Below are positions 1 through 5,577 of a stretch of 5,577 bases of DNA, piece by piece. Positions within the stretch are counted from its first letter, which is position 1. Every line of letters starts with the position of its first letter. Origin of the DNA: Spirochaetia bacterium UBA5550 (GTDB taxonomy: Bacteria; Spirochaetota; UBA4802; UBA5550); contig DINC01000065.1 in NCBI GenBank assembly GCA_002425885.1, positions 1,865 through 7,441 on the forward strand, given 5' to 3'. The translations under genes and the position numbers were made by a program. The notes under the pieces are model-generated. The model was not told the origin of the DNA and did no database searches. It was given only the letters and a program-made list of their open reading frames with translations.

Positions 1-1
1 C

Positions 2-3000
2 ATCTATACACTGGTTACAATAACATCTGCACCGGCAAATCCCGCCTCTTATGCTCCGTCATCTGTAAACATATCAACTGATGGTTTTGAACTATATATG
101 GATGATCAGAATCAGCATAATAATTATAACGCGATTCAGCTCTCTCTTGATAAAGGTTATTATACAAGGCTGGTTAATGGAACTGATTATACCATCAATT
201 ATACGTCCGGAGTTATTAAATTTATACGGGACGTCCCTGAAAATGCAAGGATTTTTGCGGTATATAACAGGAGCGGCGGAACGCTTGACCCCTGCGCCGT
301 ATCACCCGGTGATTCTGCTCACCCGGGCGGAACTTTTACAGGGAGAATTTTTGTTTTTATTAAATACGGGTATTCGATAAATGAAGATACAAATTTAAAG
401 AACCTGTCATTCGACGCTGGTGAGTCAGATAAAAATGGTGACGACAGGGTTAATCTTGATGTCTACGAAATCCGTTCTTATTACTTCCTCGGATCAAAAA
501 ATCTTATTTCAGGGAACCTCTCTCTGGGGTTCTGGAAGGAGAACAGTGTAATACCGGAATCGGAAAAACAGTCGCTCTCATCCTATAGTGTGGATTACTC
601 AAACGGAATTGTACAATTTAATCTGAGGGAGCCTTTCAGAGATCTCCTGGCCTCATCTGCATCATATATTTACAGTGAAACAACGCTTACGAATTCATAC
701 ACATATTCAAGATACAGCATAAAAGCAGACTACTCAGTTGAAGCCAGAAGTTTTCAGCTCACCAATTCCAATCTTATCGAAAAGAGTGTCAGGGTAAAGA
801 TCGACGGCAGGGAGGTTTCCTCTTCTCTTTACAGTGTGGATTATACTTCCGGGTACCTTGCTTTTACAAATCCTAATAATCCGATCATCGGCTCCAGTAC
901 GCAGGTTGAAGTAAAATATGAGTATCTCCCTTTCGGGCGGAGTGACGGAAAATTTATCGGAGGGATGAGAGGTGATTACAATGTCAGCAAAGAGCTGAGA
1001 ATCGGCGGCAGTGTTCTCCTCTCTAAGGATGCAGAAACTGATATTATTCCTGATGTGGGGGAGGAATCTGAATCAACTCTTGTCTTCGAAGGGGACGCAA
1101 CCCTTAAGCTTACACAGAAGCGGCTTACAGAATTTTTCAGAGCAATTACCGGCAGCAGAAGAAATGTTCCTGCTGAACTCTCTTTTTATGCTGAACACGC
1201 AAGAAGCGTAAAAGATGTAAATACATTCGGCAAAGGGCTCATAGACAATATGGAAACATCCAGTGATACATTGTCAGTATCACTGTCGGAGAAGGACTGG
1301 ATACTTTCATTAATTCCAGCTTCAGAAACATCTGCTGTACGGGGGGTGCTGAATTATTATTACTATCGTGATCCCGGTTCACCTGAAACACTGCTCGGTG
1401 CGGGGTTTGCTCCTTATAAAATTGATTACAGTGTCAAGCCGGGACCCTTTAATATTGCATCTGGGCATGTTGACAACAGCGTAACAGATCAGGATAACCA
1501 GAGGTCACTGGTTTTCGATTTTGATTTTTCATCAGGGGACTGTTTCTCTGTTGTTACAAGAAATATAGCTGAAGGTTCAGTTGATCTTTCCGGAATGCAG
1601 TATATTGAGTTATGGGTAAAGTATGAGGGGGGTGCGGGGAGTATAATTGATCTTTATATGGAGCTTGGTTCAGTTAACGAGGATTCTGATGATGATGGTG
1701 TTCTTGATACAGAGGATGCCAACAGGAACGGGTATATCGATTCAGAGCCTTCAAGCGGTTATTCAGAGGACAGGGGATATAAATTCGGGAATAATATAAC
1801 GGTGGTTGGTGGCGGCCCCGGTTTAAGCCGGTCAACAATGGGTGATGGCGTTCTAAACACAGAGGATCTTGATGGAAATGGTGTCCTTGATACTGATGAG
1901 AGAGTGTACAGACGCAAGATTGAATCAGCAGATGTTCCTGTAATTCAGGCGGGCAACGGCTGGCAGAAGATCCGTGTTTATATAGACAGCAGTTCCCTGG
2001 CATCAACTGATCTTGATATTCTGAAGCAGGTTAAAAACATTAGGCTTTATGGGGAGCGGAATACAGGAAATACAGGGCGCCTCTATATAGACAGCATGAA
2101 ACTTGTTTCATCAAAATGGAAAAATGCTGAACTCGATGGTACCTCTGTCACTGACCCCAATGTAATTAAACTGACAATGATTGACAGTATAAATGACAGC
2201 GACTATAGAACAGATTCTTTCCTGCTTAAGCAGACGGGCCTTTACGAATCCCTTTATGGAGATGACAGCGCGGATGACATTGAGACAAAGACAGAAACAG
2301 CTCTGCAGATGGAATATACTATAGATTCATCACATAATGAACTTACTGTTACGCAAAGATTTACGAAGGAGATGGATCTCCGTTTTTACAATACACTTAA
2401 TGCATGGATAAATGTAAGAAGTATCTCACCTCTGAACTATGTCAGCTATATCATAGGATCGTCAGATAATGACTTCATAGAATTCCGGACTGTCCCGGCA
2501 TCAACATCAGCATGGCTGGGGCTTGCTTTTAAACTTAACTCAAAGTCTTCGGGTGATATTGAACAATTCCAGGTAACCGGCTCACCTGACATGCGGAGAA
2601 TAAAATTTATCAGGTTGAAAATAACCGGAACTAATACATCCGGTAAAATCTGGTTTAACGATATATATGTTTCCGAGCCTGAAGACCAGAAGGGTACAGC
2701 GAAATGGTATGAGGCTAATCTGAAAATTCTTGAGCCGCTGATGAAAACAGAGTCAGGTACGCCTGTGTTCTCCAATGTTGATCTGAAATACATTTATAAA
2801 AACATATCTTCATCCTTCAGTTCTCTGAACAGGACTGAAAAAGATATAAGTGAAGTGTATCATGAATTTTTCTCTTCAACAAGAATACTCCCCAACTGGG
2901 CAGCCTCAGCAGATTATATAAGAGAGGACAGCGTTTCGGACTCAATAGATGAAAATCTCCCCATAGATAAAAGGGGGCGCGTTCAGAGAAATTATCTTCT

Positions 3001-4801
3001 CCTGAATTCAGCATTTTCATCAACAGGAGGGTATGTCCCATCTGTAACGGTCTCATATTCAATGGACAGGACTGAAGGTGAGAAAGACCTTGAGGTGTCC
3101 GGCTCAGATTACGAAGAGAAAACAGACAAAGTTATTCATTCACCTGTTATAACATTTACCCAGCAATTCGCGGATTTTCTCTGGGGTAAACTGACTGCAA
3201 GTCTCACAATGAATATGCTTTTTTCCGAGGACAGTTCACGCCGAGGATCAGACACAGTTTCTGATACGATCCTTTCAGGCTTTCTCCCGTTAAAGGAGAC
3301 TGAAAAAAGGCAGAAAGCTGATGCTTCAGTGCGTCTTGATTACGCAAGCGGCGGTTTTTTTATAAAACCTGTTCTGAACATGTCATCAAGTGAAATTGTA
3401 GCCTGGCAGGGTGAGAGCAACAGTCTTGGCATAAACGATGAATTAAGGGGTGATTATCATTTTCCTCTCCTGCCGATGAATGATACCAAGTACCTGGAGA
3501 GAAATAATGGTGTCACCTTCATCACAGGTTACAGCGGAATGGAGTATGTTTCGCCTGAGTATAATTTAAGCTTCAGTTACAGGGAGAACGCTTTTGAGGA
3601 TTACGGCAGCGATTTTACTGATACAGGGGTTTTCTCAAGGTCCAAGGGGAGTATTTCAACTTTCAATACCGGGATAAAGATTCCGGTAATGCTTAAAAAA
3701 TTTAAACTATTTGAAAATGTACGGCATTTTCAAATAGGCTATTCAAGGGGGATGACTCTAAGTGAAACAGATGTCCCTTACGAAGGGGAAGGCACAGATT
3801 ATTTTGACGAGGAGTACGGAGTTTCAAGGATTCTCTCAAATCTTTCCCCTGAAGCATATAATCTTTACAGAAATTATCCCGGTATTAATTTTACAGGCAG
3901 AGGGAATTTTGCCCGCGGTAGAGACTTACTCTATAAGTCTTTAAATGAAAAAATTGAGCTCATGGAACTAAACAGTTCAATTGAATATGACAATTCGCTC
4001 CGGCTTGATGAAAAATTTACCGCTGATCTTTCCGCAAATATTGATATGGCGGACATTACAGTTTCCTGGAGTCTGGGCCAGATCTGTGAAAGGGGGAACC
4101 TTTACGGTATCCCGAACCAGGTGGTGACCTGGCAGACCGGGATTAACTCCGACTTTGATCTGATGAAAATTCTGAGCTTCGGATTCTTCAGAGAGAACAG
4201 CGCGGGCCTCCCGTACCATGGAGCCACGTTAAGCACAGGAATTGATTACACTGACAGTATGCTGATAACAGAAAATATAGATGAAAGAAAGATATCACCA
4301 TCTTTAGGGATAACTTTTAAAATAGAGAGAACCAGTTTTGGAGTAAAAGGCTCACTGGATTACAGGAAAAGAAAGAGCGAGGAATTCATTGATTATGAAT
4401 GTTCCGAAAATGATCCCGATTATATTTACGTTTTAAATATGGAGGGGGCCGGCAGTTTCAGCGAAACAGATAAAGGGTATAAATTTTCCGCTTTTTATGA
4501 AACAGATGTTAAATGGATATATGATTATTTTTCCCTGTTTTATAAACTGAATGGACTCCCTGTCTTCAGTGCAGAGTATTCAATGGAGATAGACAGGTAC
4601 GATTATACAAAAACAGTTTCGCCTGAACCGTACGATCTCTATATGCTGAAGAGTGACCTTACGCTGGATCTTCATAAAAATGTAAGAGGGGGTATGGCTG
4701 GAAGGGTGGCGCTTGAAAAATACCGTAACCGCGAGAATAACGGAGTCAGCCGTGAAGTCTTTTCTTATGAAATCAGCGGTACAATATCACTGATTTTTTA
4801 G
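2..4801 (+). CDS. SprA-like giant outer-membrane beta-barrel protein (type IX secretion translocon family), 5'-partial
   Basis: The frame is open from the left edge to TAG at 4799-4801, giving 1599 residues. The Met at 98 is merely the first in-frame ATG; no ribosome site precedes it and the beta-repeat pattern surrounds it, so the true start lies upstream. Seen in the sequence (residues counted from base 2): Y-x-VDY-x-x-G units near residues 59, 193 and 263; 'IDNMETSS' near 414; 'GPFN' near 481; two Asp-rich loops at 561-582 and 614-633; two related beta-sandwich-like modules at about 502-702 and 767-891; then about 700 residues rich in alternating aromatic/polar strands, ending in Phe. From family knowledge, SprA is a 36-strand single-chain barrel that exports T9SS cargo across the outer membrane, and its hallmark segments (YIDDFE, rGPYN, vWvNELRLsdf) resemble these in the same order. 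SprA is usually about 2300-2500 residues; the missing N-terminus hides the full length here. Inferred role: outer-membrane protein export. No signal peptide or partner gene can be seen. Family membership is likely; orthology is less certain. Confidence 0.8.
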   Translation: MYTLVTITSAPANPASYAPSSVNISTDGFELYMDDQNQHNNYNAIQLSLDKGYYTRLVNGTDYTINYTSGVIKFIRDVPENARIFAVYNRSGGTLDPCAVSPGDSAHPGGTFTGRIFVFIKYGYSINEDTNLKNLSFDAGESDKNGDDRVNLDVYEIRSYYFLGSKNLISGNLSLGFWKENSVIPESEKQSLSSYSVDYSNGIVQFNLREPFRDLLASSASYIYSETTLTNSYTYSRYSIKADYSVEARSFQLTNSNLIEKSVRVKIDGREVSSSLYSVDYTSGYLAFTNPNNPIIGSSTQVEVKYEYLPFGRSDGKFIGGMRGDYNVSKELRIGGSVLLSKDAETDIIPDVGEESESTLVFEGDATLKLTQKRLTEFFRAITGSRRNVPAELSFYAEHARSVKDVNTFGKGLIDNMETSSDTLSVSLSEKDWILSLIPASETSAVRGVLNYYYYRDPGSPETLLGAGFAPYKIDYSVKPGPFNIASGHVDNSVTDQDNQRSLVFDFDFSSGDCFSVVTRNIAEGSVDLSGMQYIELWVKYEGGAGSIIDLYMELGSVNEDSDDDGVLDTEDANRNGYIDSEPSSGYSEDRGYKFGNNITVVGGGPGLSRSTMGDGVLNTEDLDGNGVLDTDERVYRRKIESADVPVIQAGNGWQKIRVYIDSSSLASTDLDILKQVKNIRLYGERNTGNTGRLYIDSMKLVSSKWKNAELDGTSVTDPNVIKLTMIDSINDSDYRTDSFLLKQTGLYESLYGDDSADDIETKTETALQMEYTIDSSHNELTVTQRFTKEMDLRFYNTLNAWINVRSISPLNYVSYIIGSSDNDFIEFRTVPASTSAWLGLAFKLNSKSSGDIEQFQVTGSPDMRRIKFIRLKITGTNTSGKIWFNDIYVSEPEDQKGTAKWYEANLKILEPLMKTESGTPVFSNVDLKYIYKNISSSFSSLNRTEKDISEVYHEFFSSTRILPNWAASADYIREDSVSDSIDENLPIDKRGRVQRNYLLLNSAFSSTGGYVPSVTVSYSMDRTEGEKDLEVSGSDYEEKTDKVIHSPVITFTQQFADFLWGKLTASLTMNMLFSEDSSRRGSDTVSDTILSGFLPLKETEKRQKADASVRLDYASGGFFIKPVLNMSSSEIVAWQGESNSLGINDELRGDYHFPLLPMNDTKYLERNNGVTFITGYSGMEYVSPEYNLSFSYRENAFEDYGSDFTDTGVFSRSKGSISTFNTGIKIPVMLKKFKLFENVRHFQIGYSRGMTLSETDVPYEGEGTDYFDEEYGVSRILSNLSPEAYNLYRNYPGINFTGRGNFARGRDLLYKSLNEKIELMELNSSIEYDNSLRLDEKFTADLSANIDMADITVSWSLGQICERGNLYGIPNQVVTWQTGINSDFDLMKILSFGFFRENSAGLPYHGATLSTGIDYTDSMLITENIDERKISPSLGITFKIERTSFGVKGSLDYRKRKSEEFIDYECSENDPDYIYVLNMEGAGSFSETDKGYKFSAFYETDVKWIYDYFSLFYKLNGLPVFSAEYSMEIDRYDYTKTVSPEPYDLYMLKSDLTLDLHKNVRGGMAGRVALEKYRNRENNGVSREVFSYEISGTISLIF
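176..265 (+). repeat. SprA-type beta unit 1 (coding)
   Basis: This codes for a short beta unit with the pattern N-G-x-DYTINYTSG followed by a hydrophobic strand and an IFAVY strand. The 'DY-x-[IV]-[ND]-Y-x-x-G-x-[IV]-x-F' pattern recurs twice more downstream in the same protein. In SprA proteins similar units read 'DYtVDYxxGxVtf'. The repetition is at protein level only; the DNA copies are strongly diverged. Confidence 0.65.
578..676 (+). repeat. SprA-type beta unit 2 (coding)
   Basis: This codes for 'SSYSVDYSNGIVQF' and then a segment ending in 'SASYIY'. It is the second copy of the Y-x-VDY-x-x-G unit. Here the linker contains 'REPFRDLL', which resembles the 'lePFG..L' stretch found after the equivalent strand in Bacteroidota SprA (recalled, not aligned). 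Confidence 0.6.
788..937 (+). repeat. SprA-type beta unit 3 (coding), best conserved copy
   Basis: This codes for 'VRVKIDGREV', then 'LYSVDYTSGYLAF', then 'TQVEVKYEYLPFG'. The order (S-V-x-V-x-[IV]-[DN]-G, then VDYxxG, then an 'I/V-x-V-x-Y-E' strand, then a short turn before a G-rich strand) matches the conserved SprA core unit as I recall it. This is the clearest family signature in the N-terminal part of the visible protein. Confidence 0.7.
1235..1261 (+). other. SprA landmark segment 'GLIDNMETS' (coding)
   Basis: The residues GLIDNMETS are followed by a strand and then 'DWILSLIPA'. In SprA proteins the conserved element 'YIDDFEgs' is followed by a strand and 'W.LaStP'. The spacing and the residue types (I-D-[DN]-[FM]-E, then W and P) agree. 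This is one of the strongest single arguments for family membership, though it rests on recall of the family consensus. Confidence 0.6.
1682..1747 (+). other. Asp-rich calcium-loop-like motif 1 (coding)
   Basis: The residues run D-S-D-D-D-G-V-L-D-T-E-D and then A-N-R-N-G-Y-I-D-S-E. This gives two overlapping D-x-[DN]-x-[DN]-G-x-[IL]-D type loops like those of EF-hand, dockerin or thrombospondin type 3 repeats. Calcium binding is inferred from the spacing of the acidic residues. The motif lies inside module A. Confidence 0.65.
1841..1900 (+). other. Asp-rich calcium-loop-like motif 2 (coding)
   Basis: The residues run G-D-G-V-L-N-T-E-D-L-D-G-N-G-V-L-D-T-D-E. The segment is a near copy of motif 1, sharing 'GVL[DN]TED', with a second D-x-[DN]-G-[NV]-x-L-D-x-D loop. 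The two motifs are separated by about 31 residues containing 'GGGPG'. Calcium binding is inferred. Confidence 0.65.
2300..2674 (+). other. Beta-sandwich-like module B ending in the SprA-like 'GKIWFNDIYVS' (coding)
   Basis: Residues 767-891 repeat the strand order of module A without the Asp-rich insertions: 'LQMEYTI', a 'LNAWINV' strand, 'DNDFIEFRTV', 'WLGLAFKL', then 'IKFIRLKI' and 'GKIWFNDIYVS'. The last element resembles the SprA signature 'vWvNELRLsdfdE', and it is followed by 'EDQKGTAKW' where SprA has 'EkGGWAA'. It marks the change from the cap-like inserts to the long C-terminal strand series. Confidence 0.55.
2702..4798 (+). other. C-terminal transmembrane beta-strand region with terminal Phe beta-signal (coding)
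   Basis: About 700 residues show continuous alternation of hydrophobic/aromatic and polar residues with turn-like acidic and Asn/Gly/Ser loops, as in large outer-membrane barrels. The last strand, 4757-4798, reads V-F-S-Y-E-I-S-G-T-I-S-L-I-F, with alternating hydrophobic residues, a Gly and a C-terminal Phe just before the stop. This fits the signal recognised by the BAM assembly machinery. Individual strand borders cannot be set by eye. Confidence 0.65.
4787..4801. other. 15-bp convergent overlap of the two coding regions
   Basis: The barrel gene ends with TAG at 4799-4801 and the phosphoesterase ends with TGA at 4789-4787 on the other strand. Each stop therefore lies inside the other gene's coding sequence or at its end. 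There is no intergenic spacer, and no strong stem followed by a T-run is visible near either 3' end. Confidence 0.8.
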
Positions 4802-5572
4802 GAAGGATACAGCCTTACGGAAAATATTTTTTGTTATACCTGTAAGTTCATGCAGGTAGGCATTATCCCTCGATTTTTTAAGCCAGTCAACTGTAACAGC
4901 TTCAATAGTTTCCCAGAGTGCATCTCTGTCAGAAGCATTTCTGAAGTAATCGAGTTTAATCTGGTAAGCCCCCTTGTAAACTCTCCCTCCGCCTGTTGGA
5001 GTTATTTTTTTTATAAGGGAGTTCAGGTCAAGATTGCCGCTTTTTGTCCGGAGTGATACATCCAGAAATAGTTCATGTTTCCCGGTATCAGATACAATTG
5101 AATACACTGCAATTGTTTTCAGGCCGCTTTTTTTAAGCAGAAGGTCCGCCGCAATTGCCAGAGAATCCCTCTGCTCGATATCAATATAACCTATTCCATA
5201 AAATCCCCACTCTTTATACACTGTCCCATGTGTCAGGGCTCTGTTGTAAAATGAGAGAGTGGGCCCTGACATCGGTATACCATTGAGCCTGTTGATTATA
5301 TCCATGTCAGCCCTGGAGGATAGAAATTCCAGGGCTTCGATATCGATATCACCGGCATGGGTATAAGAGTCTGTATCAGTCTGTATCCCGAACATCAATG
5401 CAGTTGATACAGCTTTACACTGGTTTTCATTAAGTTTTATATCCATATTTTTCAGCAATAGAGTTACAAGGGTGCTGGCGGATCCCGATTCAGTTTTAAT
5501 CAGTGAAAAATCAGCAGGGAGCCTTTCAGGATCTTTCTGGTGATGATCGATGTGAGCTGCGCAGGGGATCTT
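4787..5572 (-). CDS. DHH/DHHA1-family phosphoesterase, C-terminal part; 5' end missing or disrupted
   Basis: The frame gives 261 residues from just after an in-frame TAA (5575-5573) to TGA at 4789-4787. Seen in the sequence: 'AAHIDHHQ' with the DHH triad at 5548-5540; 'GIQTDTDSY', whose first Asp (5377-5375) fits the fourth metal-binding motif of the DHH domain; and a C-terminal DHHA1-like part, 'DVSLRTKSG' followed by 'GGGRVYKGAYQI' (4993-4958). From family knowledge, DHH-DHHA1 enzymes are cytoplasmic Mn2+-dependent phosphoesterases acting on nanoRNA, pAp or cyclic dinucleotide products; the substrate cannot be decided here. The usual DGD-bearing N-terminal segment (roughly 80-100 residues) is absent in frame. 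No ATG, GTG or TTG lies between the TAA and the DHH motif. The first alternatives, TTG at 5458 and ATG at 5446, have no Shine-Dalgarno and would lose the DHH motif. A frameshift, nonsense mutation or base-call error near the edge is therefore likely. The 3' end overlaps the convergent barrel gene by 15 bp. Confidence 0.8.
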   Translation of the reverse strand, partial: KIPCAAHIDHHQKDPERLPADFSLIKTESGSASTLVTLLLKNMDIKLNENQCKAVSTALMFGIQTDTDSYTHAGDIDIEALEFLSSRADMDIINRLNGIPMSGPTLSFYNRALTHGTVYKEWGFYGIGYIDIEQRDSLAIAADLLLKKSGLKTIAVYSIVSDTGKHELFLDVSLRTKSGNLDLNSLIKKITPTGGGRVYKGAYQIKLDYFRNASDRDALWETIEAVTVDWLKKSRDNAYLHELTGITKNIFRKAVSFLKNQ

Positions 5573-5575
5573 TTA
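5573..5575 (-). other. In-frame TAA interrupting the DHH phosphoesterase frame
   Basis: On the minus strand the edge reads TA-TAA-AAG-ATC-CCC-TGC, in frame with the IDHH motif. The residues after the stop, K-I-P-C-A-A-H-I-D-H-H, look like the ordinary interior of a DHH domain, where a 'IPv..IDHH' run normally follows a Rossmann-like strand. The stop is thus unexpected. Nearby AAAA and CCCC runs are plausible indel sites, and the position is three bases from the window end. Confidence 0.6.
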
Positions 5576-5577
5576 TA

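Larger units (their letters stand above)
1505..2107 (+). other. Beta-sandwich-like module A with two calcium-loop-like insertions (coding)
   Basis: Residues 502-702 read as a jelly-roll-like module. It opens with the alternating strand 'LVFDFDF', continues with 'MQYIELWVKY' and 'IDLYMELG', and closes with 'GWQKIRVYID', 'VKNIRLYG' and 'GRLYIDSMKLV'. Such patterns occur in carbohydrate-binding or galactose-binding-like folds, and SprA has related inserts forming its extracellular cap. The Asp-rich loops split the module between the 'MELG' strand and the 'GWQKI' strand. The fold is inferred from strand pattern, not from any alignment. Confidence 0.5.

Noticed and set aside
81..97. The ATG at 98 as the true start of the large gene, with an upstream region before it
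   Set aside because: The same frame is open from base 2, the residues before the ATG look like ordinary protein, and no purine-rich ribosome site lies 5-12 bases upstream of 98.
301..313. Near-palindrome ATCACC-C-GGTGAT
   Set aside because: It is a single occurrence inside the barrel coding sequence with no nearby gene start, so a regulatory role is unsupported.
1674..2006. Minus-strand 110-codon open frame opposite the Asp-rich loops
   Set aside because: It lies wholly inside the large gene. Its His/Pro/Gln/Tyr-rich product simply reflects the complement of repeated GAT/GGT codons, with no recognisable domain.
2446..2793. Minus-strand 115-codon open frame
   Set aside because: It is a shadow of the barrel gene with no domain, ribosome site or family-like composition. 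The plus-strand protein is strongly coherent across the same bases.
4803..4832. Possible terminator: AAGG/CCTT stem followed by a T6 run
   Set aside because: The stem is only 4 bp with a 6-base loop, and the T-run begins 10 bases after it. The sequence is coding on the minus strand, which explains it.
4850..5056. Plus-strand 68-codon open frame after the barrel gene
   Set aside because: It is fully opposite the DHHA1 region of the phosphoesterase, whose motifs are clear. The plus product has no recognisable features.
5311..5334. 7-bp perfect inverted repeat (CCCTGGA / TCCAGGG) with a 10-base loop
   Set aside because: It lies within well-supported minus-strand coding sequence, has no T-run, and a stem of this length is expected by chance in several kilobases.
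5339..5350. 12-bp perfect palindrome GATATCGATATC
   Set aside because: It encodes Asp-Ile-Asp-Ile in the phosphoesterase and arises from repeated codons. It occurs once and has no operator-like context.

Overview
The window reads as a fragment of a diderm (outer-membrane-bearing) bacterial genome of moderate GC, probably a short contig or an arbitrary cut, because a gene is interrupted at each end. There is no 16S, ribosomal protein or other phylogenetic marker. The main gene encodes a SprA-like giant outer-membrane protein. As recalled, that family is centred on Bacteroidota and related phyla of the FCB group, with scattered homologues in other diderm lineages. The sequence is divergent from the Bacteroidota SprA proteins I can recall, so I would not assign a phylum.

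Layout. Bases 2-4801 (+ strand) are one uninterrupted reading frame, open to the left edge, giving the C-terminal 1599 residues of a very large protein. From N to C it holds: repeated Tyr-x-Val-Asp-Tyr-x-x-Gly beta units; a segment carrying the SprA-like landmarks 'IDNMETSS' and 'PGPFN'; a beta-sandwich-like module interrupted by two Asp/Asn-rich calcium-loop-like insertions; a second, related beta-sandwich-like module ending in 'GKIWFNDIYVS'; and a long C-terminal run of alternating beta strands ending in phenylalanine, as expected for an outer-membrane beta-barrel.

Bases 5572-4787 (- strand) encode the C-terminal 261 residues of a DHH/DHHA1-family phosphoesterase. It shows the Ile-Asp-His-His motif, a GI-x-TDTD motif and a C-terminal glycine-rich GGGR motif. 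Its reading frame is closed by an in-frame TAA only 7 codons before the IDHH motif, at the very edge of the window. The expected N-terminal third of the DHH domain is therefore not visible in frame. A frameshift, a nonsense mutation or an end-of-contig sequence error are all possible.

The two genes converge and their coding regions overlap by 15 bp, leaving no intergenic space and no clear terminator. Nothing suggests that they work together: one is a cell-envelope translocon-like barrel and the other a cytoplasmic nucleotide or oligonucleotide phosphoesterase. No promoter, RNA gene, mobile element, CRISPR array or origin is visible. No other type IX secretion gene lies in the window.
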